Assembly: GCA_035236585.1 (NCBI GenBank)
Contig: CP141135.1
Coordinates: forward strand, 61,658,190-61,722,189
DNA: 64,000 bases
From: Warburgia ugandensis
Lineage: Eukaryota > Streptophyta > Magnoliopsida > Canellales > Canellaceae
Direction of reading: 5' to 3'
Position numbers and translations under genes: made by a program. The notes below the pieces were generated by a model, which made no database searches, had not been told where the DNA came from, and saw only the letters and a program-made list of their open reading frames with translations. Of the stretch, positions 49,626-61,200 are shown in pieces (position 1 is the stretch's first letter; every line of letters starts with the position of its first letter).

Positions 49626-51519
49626 TTCATCCTAGAGACTCTATTTTGGTTTCTTATAGAAGAATGTCAACCATTTTTATTGAAATATATATTGTAAGCA
49701 AGATATCTATTTGGCGTGGGATAAAAATCCCACAATTCTCCCATTTTCAAGCCTACAACTTTCATTAGGTTCATATATAATATTTCCATATTAGCCCAAA
49801 AAGTCCCTTGCTCTCTCAAACAAGCAAGTACATTGCTCAATAGTCATACTCAATTAGGAATCCCATGAATCCTTGACTATCATTCCTATTTTCACGTTTT
49901 CTCTCTTTTCAACTAACAAGTTTATTATTTAGCTTGGGAGATAATAAAAGCAATCTAAGCTACCTCTAATCTCCCAACTATAGTGGTGCACTAAACTTGA
50001 TGGATGTTCGGCGCTCCTGACCTTGACCTGAATTACATGCATACATACATGCACATATATATATATATATATATATCAAGAATCTAAATGGTTATTAATT
50101 ATTCCAAATCTACCTCCATTTTTTTTCAGTCCTGAAAAGCCATATTTTTTGCTAACCCTCTCTAGCAACAAAATTAGCATCTTTTCCCTTTGTTGAAAGG
50201 AAAGGAATAACAAAATATTCTAATTCTAGAATTGATTAATTTAATGCCACTTAGATATAATCATTAGAAGCTTCTTAAATTTCACAATGATCGATGCCTA
50301 AATGACAAAATAGCGGTTATAGACTACACAGTTTATTATTCAAGAAAAAAAGAAAACCTAGGAAACATAATTAGGGAAGCAATGCATTAGTCTGTGGAAG
50401 ATATGAATAATATTAGGAAAAATACATGTTTTAACCTTGACATTAAGCATTCTAGTTTTACTCAAGTAATTGGAATAAAGAACACCCTTGTTGATGCCTT
50501 AGCAACTTAGACTAGTGCAAAGCAATCTTCTTGACTGCTTTCTCCATGTAATATAGTGGCAAGTTGCACTCACATTTTCATGGTTGCTCTAGGCTCCAAG
50601 TTTTCTCATCAATTCTGCTCAATGTCATCTAATCTCTCCAACTTTGGAAATCTTCTACTTTAAACATCTTGGTCTAGATTGGACGATTATAACATCTAAA
50701 AAAATCTATTTTATTCAGTGAGAATTGATGCTTAAAAACATTGCATAAACGAAAATTCATAGTCAACTAGAAAAATTACATTCTTTTGAATATTAAAATC
50801 TTAGAATCATCATGATTTTGGGCTAAAGATATCCTCAAGTCAGGAAAACTAGATCATTTTAGAGAATCAACAAAAGATGAGCCATCATGGAACAATTGCC
50901 AAATCAAACTTGAAAGGAGCATACTTAAGGTGAAATTCATATAGGATCAATGTCGATCTAAAAGATATGTACCAAGTAGCATGCATCATTATGTATACTT
51001 AATCATCGAATTAAATGATCCCACCATTGCATCTATAATCCAAATACTAAAAAAAAATTTCTCATTGAATCTTCATCCACTTATGTTTCCATGGGTGCTT
51101 CCACCAATGTCACTACATGGATGACCTCATGTAGGGCTCAACCATGGTGGTTTTGGTGCACGAGTAAAAGAATGAAGTATTTGGTGAAAAGGAGAATGTC
51201 TCCTTCACAATACGATGATACATTGCAATTAATGGCTGGGGTTGATGGCTTAACTAGAGGAGAATCTCTTAATGGACTGAGGATAAGACATATCCCAGTT
51301 GGGTAAATACTAAATACATCTTGCTTAAGTTTGTGATCATGTACGAGAGATCTATTCCATCTCTCGTCACATTTGTATGACTATACCTAAGATAATCTTG
51401 ATCTCAATTTGAACAAGATAGCAGCTACTATAAAAACGTCAAAACAAAAAGAAGAATGTTCACAAAATACCAATATAAGCTCGATCAAAATAAGCACAAG
51501 TCACATATTCAACAAGGAG
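49626..51519. other. no recognised gene
   Basis: AT-rich. An (AT)n run lies at about 50057-50078. The 71-codon frame at 51091-51306 has no recognisable domain. Confidence 0.4.
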
Positions 51520-51780
51520 TACTACTATAGTTAATGGTTATTAAGATGGTTAAAAACATATATGCAAGATGGTTAAAAACTATCTTATACCCAATCCTTT
51601 TATAAAATAATGTCAAACATAAGACGGTTCCAAAAACCAACTTATATTATTCATGTAATATAGGACGGTTTTTGGAAACCCATTCATATTATGCATGCAA
51701 TATAGAACAATCTAGGAAACCATCCTATATTATATGAGTAATATAGTATGGGTATTGAAAAATCGTCCTATATAGTATGT
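51520..51780. repeat. about 42-bp tandem repeats with ACGGTT/ACCATCCTATATT motifs, CACTA-like
   Basis: Three units start near 51623, 51666 and 51707, each ending in a form of ATGCAATATAG. Shorter AAGATGGTTAAAAAC repeats precede them and ATCGTCCTATATAGTATG follows. Clusters of short direct and inverted motifs of this type occur in subterminal regions of CACTA transposons, but no CACTA terminus or transposase was seen. Confidence 0.4.
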
Positions 51781-52499
51781 AAAACTTCCTGCATAATTTC
51801 TATATTTTTTGTTGGTTCCTTATTATATATTCTTCCTGCAGTCAACATACATTTGACAGTCACTATCACTAGAAAAATTAAAAGAACACATTCACTTTAT
51901 TTTTGTAGGCTACAATCATTTTACAACATACATTCACTTCTAACATTTCATATTGAACTTCTCCATACACAACTTATTGAAATAAAGAAAGCATGCACAC
52001 ACTTCAACCAAAAATAAAAAGGAAAACATCCATATAAATGAAGTGTTGTTTTGTATTTCATTGATAAAAACATTCATATTCAATAACATCATCTAAAAAC
52101 TAAAAGTCAAAAGATATTTAGTCTATTCCTGATGTCATCTGTATCTAAATGGGAGTAACTCTTGCTTCATAAATAAGCCTGCAAGATAACATGTATTAAA
52201 TCAGTTGAGACATATCTTAGAGTCATTCAAGAAATGATGAAAACTATACAAATGATGATTAGTAAATTGTCTTACCTTTCTAAACTATGAGATCGTAAGT
52301 CCTTCGCAAATAAGGGTTCCCATATATCTTAGAACATAGTACCCACAGTTTTAATTAAATTGTTGTTTAGGGAGCTATAGTAGTGTGCTCGCTTCTAGAA
52401 TTAGTTTCTGAGCCTAAAATCTAGTTCATATTTAGAATATTTTTCTAGTACAAAAGAATAACTTCTGTAGTGTAGATCAAACTTCAAAGTAGCCTTTAA

Positions 52500-53867
52500 A
52501 ATATCTTAAGATTCCAATTAATGCTTCTTAATGGTCTTCCAAGATTACTAATGGATCCACTTAATCTATTGATAGCATAAGCAACATATAGTCTAGCGGA
52601 GATCATCAAGTAAATAAGTCTGCCTAAAGTAGTAGCATATTTTGCTTGCAATACCTCCTCCATTGGTTTTACACAAATATGAGTTTGGATTACAAGGTGT
52701 TGAAAATTGTTTGTAGTAAAAATATATTAATTTTCTTAATATTTTCTCCACATAATGACATTGAGTCAAGATAATTTCTTTTTTATTTAAAAATTTTACT
52801 TCCTAAAACATCTACACTTAGATATTCATTTCAAAATTCCTTTCAAGAAAATTCTTAGTGCTTTTTATTACTTCAAAATTAGTATAAAAAATTAGAATAT
52901 CATTGCATATCAACAAATCATAATATCAATGTTCTCTTCAAATGTGTTATAAAAATATTTCTCTAACTCATTTATTCTAACTCTATTTGGTAATAACACA
53001 CTATCAAAGTTTCATGCCACTAGTTAGGAGCTTATTTCAAGCTATATAATGATTTAAGGGATCTACAAATTTATGTTTTTGTCTAGGTACTACAAATGTG
53101 TTTAGTAGTTTCATATATATTTTCTCCTGTAAGACTCCATTTAAAAAGGTGGTTTTGATATCCATTTGATGTATCTCAATGTTATAAATACTAGTATTCA
53201 AGTTATAGCTATTTGAGTTACTAGACTATATGTGTCAAAGAAATCCACTCCTTTCTAAGTGAATCCTTGATCTACTGGTCTAACTTTGAGTTTCTTTATT
53301 GTTCCATCACCTCTAAGCCTTTTTCTAAAGATCCACTTGCATTTTATAACTTTGCTTAATAACCATGTATTATACGTATTTCTAGAACATAGTGATACCA
53401 TGACTTCTTCACTTGTAGTAGGACCTCCTTCCACTATATAAGTATAAAATCAAAATGAAAATTTGTTTCACTTCTAGTTATTTTGCTTCTCCTATATTTT
53501 TCTTCATTTCTAATAGTTATTTGTCTATCAAAGGCAAATATTTCATGTTTAGTATGACTAAGGCTAGATTTTCTTGTTTTATACGTAAATGTGTTCTTGA
53601 AGGACTACTATTGTCTTGATTCTATGATGGTATTCACATCTATCCCACCATTTTTAGACTTTAATACTAAGAATTTACATGCACTACTCTTGAGCATATT
53701 CTACCTTAGCCACACACCACCTCTCTTTGATATATTTGGACCTTTATTTTTTTTTATTCATCCACATTTCACATGAGGATTTTATCTAATTCTTAAAAAA
53801 AATTGTTAGTACAAAAAAACCATTTAGAAGTTCTTCTATCCATAAATTATGACGTAAATTAAAACTT
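52500..53867 (-). pseudogene. Copia integrase end and reverse transcriptase, degenerate
   Basis: From the right it gives SFNLRHNLWIEELLNGFFVL (integrase), then SKVIKCKWIFRKRLRGDGTI and DQGFT.KGVDFFDTYS (RT start), KHKFVDPLNHYIA.NKLL (RT middle) and GRLIYLMISARLYVAYAINR (RT end). All fit Copia pol in order. Frames must be switched often. Confidence 0.8.
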
Positions 53868-55721
53868 GTTAGTGTGAAGACTAGGGTTTTTAAAACGTAT
53901 TTTCATAAATATTTGCAAAGGTAGGGCCCTGATTTTGAAAATTTTTAAAATTCAAACAGCAAAAACATATTTTCTTTGAAATTGATTTGTCAAAAACCCG
54001 AGTGTCACCTCAAATTACTTATCATATATAGATTTTTGTATAAAATAAAAATTCTATTGAATATCAGTAGAAATACTTTTATTAAAATCAGGATCAATCC
54101 AATGGTTCACATACACAACCCTGGTAGTCATTATATACCTTGTTCAAATATTATAATCCAAATTACAAAACAATCAATATAATCTTGCTCAAAGTAAATA
54201 CCCTGAGTCGTAATTCAGTGATGATTATCCACAAGTTTTGAGCTTTCAATCTTCCTTAATTGTATCTGAGATATTGTAAACATTCAAACATTTACAATAT
54301 CTCAGCAAACTCTGCTTGGTAGGAGATTTAAGAAATATATTCAATATATCTCAAAATAAAAAATTCTTTATATTCATGGTATAAATCAATTTATACAATT
54401 GGATAACCATTTCATCCTTCACTCATTATATGAATTATATGTATATATTACATATGAATAAAACCATTGAAAATCATGAATATAGTCAATATCATCAATA
54501 ATATCTCATTTTCAAATTGATTTCAATATTAACACTAGGTGTTAATATATAATCATACTGTATTGGGAATCATCTTCCAATACAACATTGGTAATAACTT
54601 TTACCGGGCATCTCATTGTGCCATAAAATAAGGAATCTCATCACGCCATAACATAAGGCATCTCATCATGCCATAATCAATTGCATCATAATGTCAAATA
54701 ATCGCAAGGACTACCAGCTTGCAATCTTAATCCGTACATCATGCCTGGATAACTGCTTAATACTCTATTGATATCACAGTGAAAAATACAGATCCATGTT
54801 CATATGGGGGGAACCATGGCTGTCACAGTGGCATGGTATCGTCATCATAATTAGTTTCGGAGAGCAGGTGGCCAAACCCTTATAACTCTCCTAGCATTGG
54901 CATCCCCAAGCATAAGCATGTCTTAAAACAAAACCACAAGCCTCCATGCTTGTATGGAAAATAATATTTTATACTTACAAACTGTGTGTCTGGTTATAAT
55001 ATGACATGCTTATAACTTATTTTTTTAAGATTTGGGGGTCCAACTTATATAATTCAAATCTTCTCATTCTCCCATTAAGTAATTTCATAATTACTTAATC
55101 AATCACTTTGTATTCATTTCAACATCATTTGTTACCTTAAGTAATTTCATAATTACTTAATCAATCACTTTTTTATTCATTTCACCATCATTTGTTGATT
55201 TATAAATAATTCTAAGGAAATTATAATTAATCTATAGTTATTAAGATAAGATCATGTGTAAAATACATGTATCTTATATATTAAATATATTCTTAAGGTC
55301 CACCTACCTTTACTTTCAACAATCCATCTTCTCATTGATCTTGATACTCATATCCTTCATGTATTTGTCAAATCATATATATACAGTCATTCCTCAACTC
55401 ATTTATACTTCCTAGTTGTTCTTTTGACCATCCTTACATATGATGATTTGGATTTTTTTCCTTGGATCATATTGATCAAGGTTCTAATCTATTGATCTAC
55501 ATTTAAATATAATATTCATACTAATTCACAAACAGACATACTAACACAATATTATGTTTCTTATTATTCTTGATCATTTAAGATCTTCCTATGGATCTTA
55601 TTTGATCTTTGATTATCTTAATTACACTTTTTATTAAGATTAGATAGTTTACTATCCTTTTATGATCTTATTATTATTCAACAAGTTAATGTTTTACTGA
55701 TTGAAGATAATTTATGCACAG

Positions 55722-56042
55722 CTAATTCTAGACAACTCCTCTTATTTTCAATTGACTAAGGTTTACCAGATAAAAGCTATTTATGGAGTGATTAATTCAA
55801 TCCTCATGTAAGGAGGCGTTTAGACCTCACAAACATTGCCATAAGGTGGGGGAAGAGCGAGGCTCTATTAGAGAACCCCCTTACCCATCATTTTCATCAT
55901 TTTCTAGGGTGACCTTAGCTCAACCTTCATAAGGTTCCTATGAGCATTAAACCCTAAGTACTCTTGCTATGTGATTTTAATTAAATCCATGATCATTTAA
56001 AATGTCATTCATGGGGTTTATTATTCTCCTAAATTAAGCCAA
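55722..56042 (-). repeat. domain shared with the Athila-like leader at 36593-36908
   Basis: The minus strand has TCTAATAGAGCCTCGCTCTT then CCCCCACCT, GTGAGGTCTAAACGCCTCCT and weaker similarity to both sides, over about 320 bp. It lies within the LTR in the LTR's own sense direction. Confidence 0.85.
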
Positions 56043-57654
56043 GGAAATAATATTCCGTATATTGTCTTACTAACTATAGCCCTTACTATCATTAAGTCCA
56101 TGTACATATTCATTGTAGATGTTCATCAATATCTATTTTTATTTAATGACATTTTTCATGTATACATGAACATTAAAGTGTAAATAAACAATTAAATCCA
56201 CTAAACAAATAAAAGAACATTTACAATAGAATATAATAACTCTCATGCTCATTTGAATATATTTTATTTGTCCATTTTGATCCCATGATCATATTTTAAT
56301 CATTTTGCATCTCATTAAGGGTTTTGATCTTGATCTTTTATTTTTATTCAAATCTATTACATTATCTTAATGTGATATCATTACTAAATCATGATGCACC
56401 TCATCATATGATATGATCTTTCTTGATCCAACTGATCAATATGCTCTTATAGTTAGGATCATCATCCATTCTGATTCACAATTTTTTATCATCCTTGATC
56501 AAGGAGATGATTATGAATTTTAAAGGATTTTATTACTTTTAATGATCAAGATCTAAAGATCTACCAAATCAGTTACATCCAATCCACTTCTTTAAGTTAT
56601 CACATCATTAGGTCACTAATGGATCAAAATTCTAAGGTTTGATCATGTCAGGTTTGATTGATCTGGAAAATTAGTACCACTTTTTATGATTTATAAAAAT
56701 TTATAGTAAATAAAACTTAAATTTTATATTTTCATTAGATTCTACTCTTCACTAGGAATTCATAGCTTCTTTCCGATCTTGATTTAGAGTTAAAATGAGC
56801 TCTGAATTGGACTTTTAAATTTTTAGTCAAAACAAGGGCCCATATTCAATATGGGTTATTCAGATCGACGAGTCAATCAACGGCCAGCTCCTTTTACCAC
56901 TAATTCCCAGTGTATGGGGAGGGTGACTTGGGATAAGCAAGACCATCTGATCTAGATCGTCGGATCACCATTTTCCCCCATTCACCAAGATCTGAATGAG
57001 CCATCATCTCATATTTCATGCCCTTGGGTTTTTGAATACTAGGAATCTATCCAATGGCTCAAAATATCCAAATAACATTGATTTACCAGAGTTTTTAAGA
57101 TAGGTCAGCGGTACTGGATCCATCGAAGAAACCTTGCCAAAAAATTCAATCTAGTGATCTTCTTGCCATAAAAACTACCAGAATAGATATAGTAGAAGAT
57201 GAGGAACCTACCTATAGCATCTAGAATTGAAGAATAAAGCCAGAAAAGAGAGATCCACGCCAAAAAATATAGGTTGCTAGACTTATTATTTTTCGGTGAT
57301 TTCACCAGTGAATACACCTTCGATCAATATAGAATCTTAGGGCTTTTATAGATCAGGTCAGCCCAAACCCATCAAATGGTGGAGATTGAATTATAACGGC
57401 CAAATTTGGATGGCTAATTAATTTAGGGTTTTCAAGTGGAAACCCTATTCAGTTGGGGACGACGAGTCCTCAAACGCGCCTGACGCTTTGTGAGGGAATA
57501 TTCCCTTTGGTGCATCCGTAGACGCGCTCTATGGCTGTAAAGGGAAGAGAGAGAAAAAGGAGAGAAGAGAGAGAAAGAGAAAGAAAGAGAGAGGGAAAGG
57601 GAGAGAGTGGAAGCTTGGGAATTTTTGTGCAATTTTGTGAAGATGTTAGGGGGA

Positions 57655-57662
57655 TATTTATA
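57655..57662 (-). promoter_or_regulatory. possible LTR TATA box
   Basis: TATAAATA on the minus strand, at the place matching 147-154 in the related LTR. A purine-rich tract (57540-57610) lies downstream in the LTR's sense direction. Confidence 0.35.
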
Positions 57663-58089
57663 GATTTATTTGTGGAATATTTTAATTATTTTTTATTTTA
57701 AATATTTTTTCAATTTTTCTTATTTAATTCAAAAGAAATTCCTCATCATGTTTATTGTTCATCATTAATATTCCCTGAGCTAGCTGCCTACCAGCTCACC
57801 TAACTTTTGTAGACCCCACACAAAAGTGAAATGACCATTTTACCCCTATGGGTAAATGTAAATTCACAAAATTAAGAAAAATAGGAATTTTTCACTCGAG
57901 CTCAAATTTCAGTGTGCTTACAGTTATTCTAATTAGTTTCCCATGAATAATTTCAAATATTTACGTTTTAAGACCTAATTCTTGTCCTAAAATTTAATAT
58001 TATATTAAATATAATATTTTACCATGATTTTCGTAAAAATTCTAATTAATTTCAAATAATTCCAAAAATTTTGGGGTTTTCACAGTTAG

Positions 58090-58424
58090 CATGTCTTTCA
58101 CCATGTTCATGAGAACCCAATTTGTCCTCTAAACTATTCTATTTTGTTGTGGAGAATAAAAAGTTGCTACTTTGTAAATCACTCCTTATTCTTTGTAGTA
58201 TTTGCTGAATCAAGAGAGGTAAATTCTTCAACTCTATCAGATCTTAAAAATTTTATTTTATTGTCTAATCGGTTTTCTACTTGTATTTTGTACATTATGA
58301 ATTTTTCAAATGATTCATCTTTACTTCTAAGAAGATATACACTTCTATATCTTGTACATTCATCTATAAAAATGATAAAGTATTCCTTTTCCTCTTGAGT
58401 CGGAGTATTTCTAGGATCTAACAT
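58090..58424 (-). pseudogene. Copia integrase core fragment
   Basis: It encodes EYFIIFIDECTRYRSVYLLR, SKDESFEKFIMYKIQVENRL and IKFLRSDRVEEFTSL, then after a frameshift VIYKVATFYSPQQN and MNMVKDMLT. These are the D,D part of the Copia integrase core; Gly-Glu after RSDR is replaced by Val-Glu. It stops at the GTTAG duplication of the solo LTR. Confidence 0.85.
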
Positions 58425-59099
58425 ACATCACTATTTATTGACTTCAATATTACAATGACTTTTTCTATCTTGGGGAAGGTTTTCTAGTTAACTTACATTG
58501 TGTGAAGATTTCACACTTATGGTTACTTCATCTAGTACTTTACCTAGTAGCCCTAAGTCTACCATTTTTTAGTGATGTTACATTTACATATCATAGCCTA
58601 CTAGACAACATTTTTGTAGATGAAGCTTTATTGATGACACTCTCAATTACATTTGATTTAAATAAACCTTTAGAACAGTATCTCATTCCTAGCTATTACT
58701 AGTTTTTGGACTTTAAAGACCAGTTTGAATCATTTGTTGCTTAGTATTGACCCAAAGACTAATTTCATTCTTATATCCATTACATGTGATACTTCGTTTA
58801 GCTTAAGCTCTTGGCCTAAAATTAGCTTTAACAAGATCATGCCCTTCCTTGCTAGTGTAGATGAAGAGGAGTTTCCTATGAATAATTGTTCTTCTTCTCC
58901 AAGAGGCATGTAGGAAGAGAACACACTTCAGCCTTAACAATTCCACTAAAGAGTGGGTAGAACATCTATAGAAAATATAAGGTTTTCATGAGACTGATCA
59001 TGAACCAACATCAAAGTACTGATTATTCTGTCATTATAACATTCATTTATGAATAAATAGTAAAATTCAAATGCAAATTACATATTTTACTTCCAAATC

Positions 59100-59560
59100 T
59101 TCAATGAATGTGACATTGTGTACCTATGAATTTTTAAACATTATCAATGTATGTTGAGCGGGCTCCATGTCCATCTTGCTATCCTTAGAGTTACCAATAA
59201 AACATATTTCTGCTCCAGCAACCTAGTTGTTTGGTCATCAGTTGCTTGAGCAATATTGGCTAGTGCTACCTTTGCATTGAGTTTCTTTATTCTATGATGA
59301 GAATCCTTTGCATGATGTCCAACTTTTCCCAATAATTAGAATGATTTCGAAGCTTGTTTTCATTGTGGCTTCTAGTTAAGGTTGCCTTAGATGCTACTTT
59401 AGAATTTCAACTTTTTCTTTTATATTTCCTATTTTTCATCAATTCTACCATGTAAAGCCAAGTCTTCTGATGATATTTTAATTTATTATGTCTTTTTTTA
59501 TATATTTCCCATGAAGGTAACAATTTCTCAGTGATAGTAGCTACTTGAAATTATTTATAA
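59100..59560 (-). pseudogene. Copia gag remnant
   Basis: It encodes SSEDLALHGRIDEK and GKVGHHAKDSHHRIKKLNAK followed by VALANIAQATDDQ. The knuckle is GHHAKDS where a Cys is expected in place of the last Ser. Stops are frequent. Confidence 0.65.
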
Positions 59561-60299
59561 AGTTCAAATAAATCATCGTGCAATTATTTCACTTTCATGG
59601 AATTTGGCTACGACAAATTTTTTGTATACCAATTGGCAATCAGTAAGAATTATCCTATAACATGTTTTTTAGTGCATCTTTAGTTTATGTTTCTTTTCTA
59701 ACATCAAGACATCATATAAAGAGTTTATCATGGACTTTAAAATATAACCACAACAAACAATAACATCCTTGTTTCTTTCAATACCAACTAGGATTTTACT
59801 AGTTCATGTTCATTTCTAGAGTCATTAGGTTTCAGACTAACAAAATCCAGATTCATAGACATTAGGAAAAATGGGATCTTTTTTTGTCATCTTTCAGAAC
59901 TAATTTAATGAGAACTTTCTAGTTTTGAAAAATCAAAATATTGTTGTTAACCATGATTTTTTAACTACTTTAGATCATAAAAAAGAGCTAAATAAATTAT
60001 AGAAGAATAACATGTCATTCATCGGTTAAGATAATAATTAAAAAGACCACGTAGATTGAATGCTGAATAAAATAATATATTATAAGATGAGTTTGTCAAA
60101 TTTAATTTGGAATAAGCTACCGAAGCAATTTCTAATAGCATCCACCTTTGGAGATCCTTACCCAGCCATTTGTCTGATTGCTTAGTTTGGATGTCTAATG
60201 GTTCAAACAAATAGTCCAACATTATGTTGATCTTTTGATCTTTCGATGGTTTGCTCAACAAACAAATGTAACCAACAATGAGTTGTTTTCTAGTAACTT

Positions 60300-61104
60300 A
60301 TCAGATAATCTAAATAAAATGATATAATCTCACAGTTCTTTATTTTTAGAAGTAGTATCTTACGGTTATATGGTAACTTACCTTTGCTTTATAGCAAATG
60401 ATCCCCTCTTTTTCTTCTACCAAGAAGCAACAATCCATAGGCTGTGAACCTTAAGAAGAAATCAATAAGTAAAATACTTAAAGCAAAAAGTAGGAGAAAA
60501 TGCGCTTTGTTCCAACTATTGACCAAGAAAGAGAGAGATGTATTTACGTCAGAGCTCGGTTAAGAAAATTGATGTTTGCATCAAATGGATATCCATTCAC
60601 CTTGACTATGCCGCTCTTTTCTGGACGATGAGAATGATTTTGAAGTAGCACGTAACTAATGGCACATGGTGGTCCATTTCCCTTTTTCACCGTAATTAAG
60701 ATGGATTCAAACCCATATAGTGAGAGAACTTAACCCTATTTCTAGCTCCCTCTCGAAGCAGATGCTGACCAGTTCTAAACAAGGGTACTCAATACTACAG
60801 CAGCAAATTTTCAAAATTGAAACTAGGTTAAGAAGAAATGCCTACCAATTCCAACCAAGATTAAGAAATCTCAAAACTAGGATGGGTGGTCAATGCCACC
60901 GTAGCAAATTTTCTAAATTGACTCAATTACCTAAACACTCCATGTGCAGGTTCCTGAATCTCTCAAGAATTGACTAATTACCTAAACTCTCATTTTGTTA
61001 GCTCCTATATCTATAAAAAAACTTTCTAGTATCAATAAAAGTATAGTCCATGAAACCTACGCCAAAAATAAATCTAAGCGAAACAATCATGCCCCACTGT
61101 CATA

Positions 61105-61106
<2 letters not shown>
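60300..61106. other. no recognised gene
   Basis: Mixed-composition sequence. The 85-codon frame at 60720-60977 contains two similar halves (LRRNAYQFQPRLRN and neighbouring text) but no known domain. Confidence 0.4.

Positions 61107-61197
<91 letters not shown>
61107..61197. repeat. (CT)n microsatellite
   Basis: About 91 bases of nearly perfect CT repeat. Confidence 0.95.

Positions 61198-61200
<3 letters not shown>

Larger units (their letters stand above)
53873..58084 (-). mobile_element. 4.2-kb solo LTR, chromovirus-like, inside Copia integrase
   Basis: Ends TGTGAAGACT and GGTTTTCACA form an inverted terminal match. GTTAG flanks at 53868-53872 and 58085-58089 are a perfect target duplication. 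Removing the LTR and one GTTAG joins the Copia integrase frame between MVKDMLT and SFNLRHNLW. The LTR relates to 1-604 and more distantly to 46928-49620, whose orientation implies it runs on the minus strand. It is long for an LTR of this kind, partly because it includes the 55722-56042 domain. Confidence 0.9.
52150..60000 (-). mobile_element. degenerate Copia element, split by a solo LTR
   Basis: On the minus strand from the right: gag remnants (about 59.9-59.1 kb), integrase (58.43-58.09 kb), a solo LTR (53.87-58.08 kb), the rest of integrase and reverse transcriptase (53.87-52.5 kb). Frames are full of stops. Its LTRs were not located. Confidence 0.8.

Noticed and set aside
58144-58913. 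Plus-strand frames of 60-84 codons
   Set aside because: Antisense to the degenerate Copia integrase and upstream pol. The minus strand carries the recognisable motifs.
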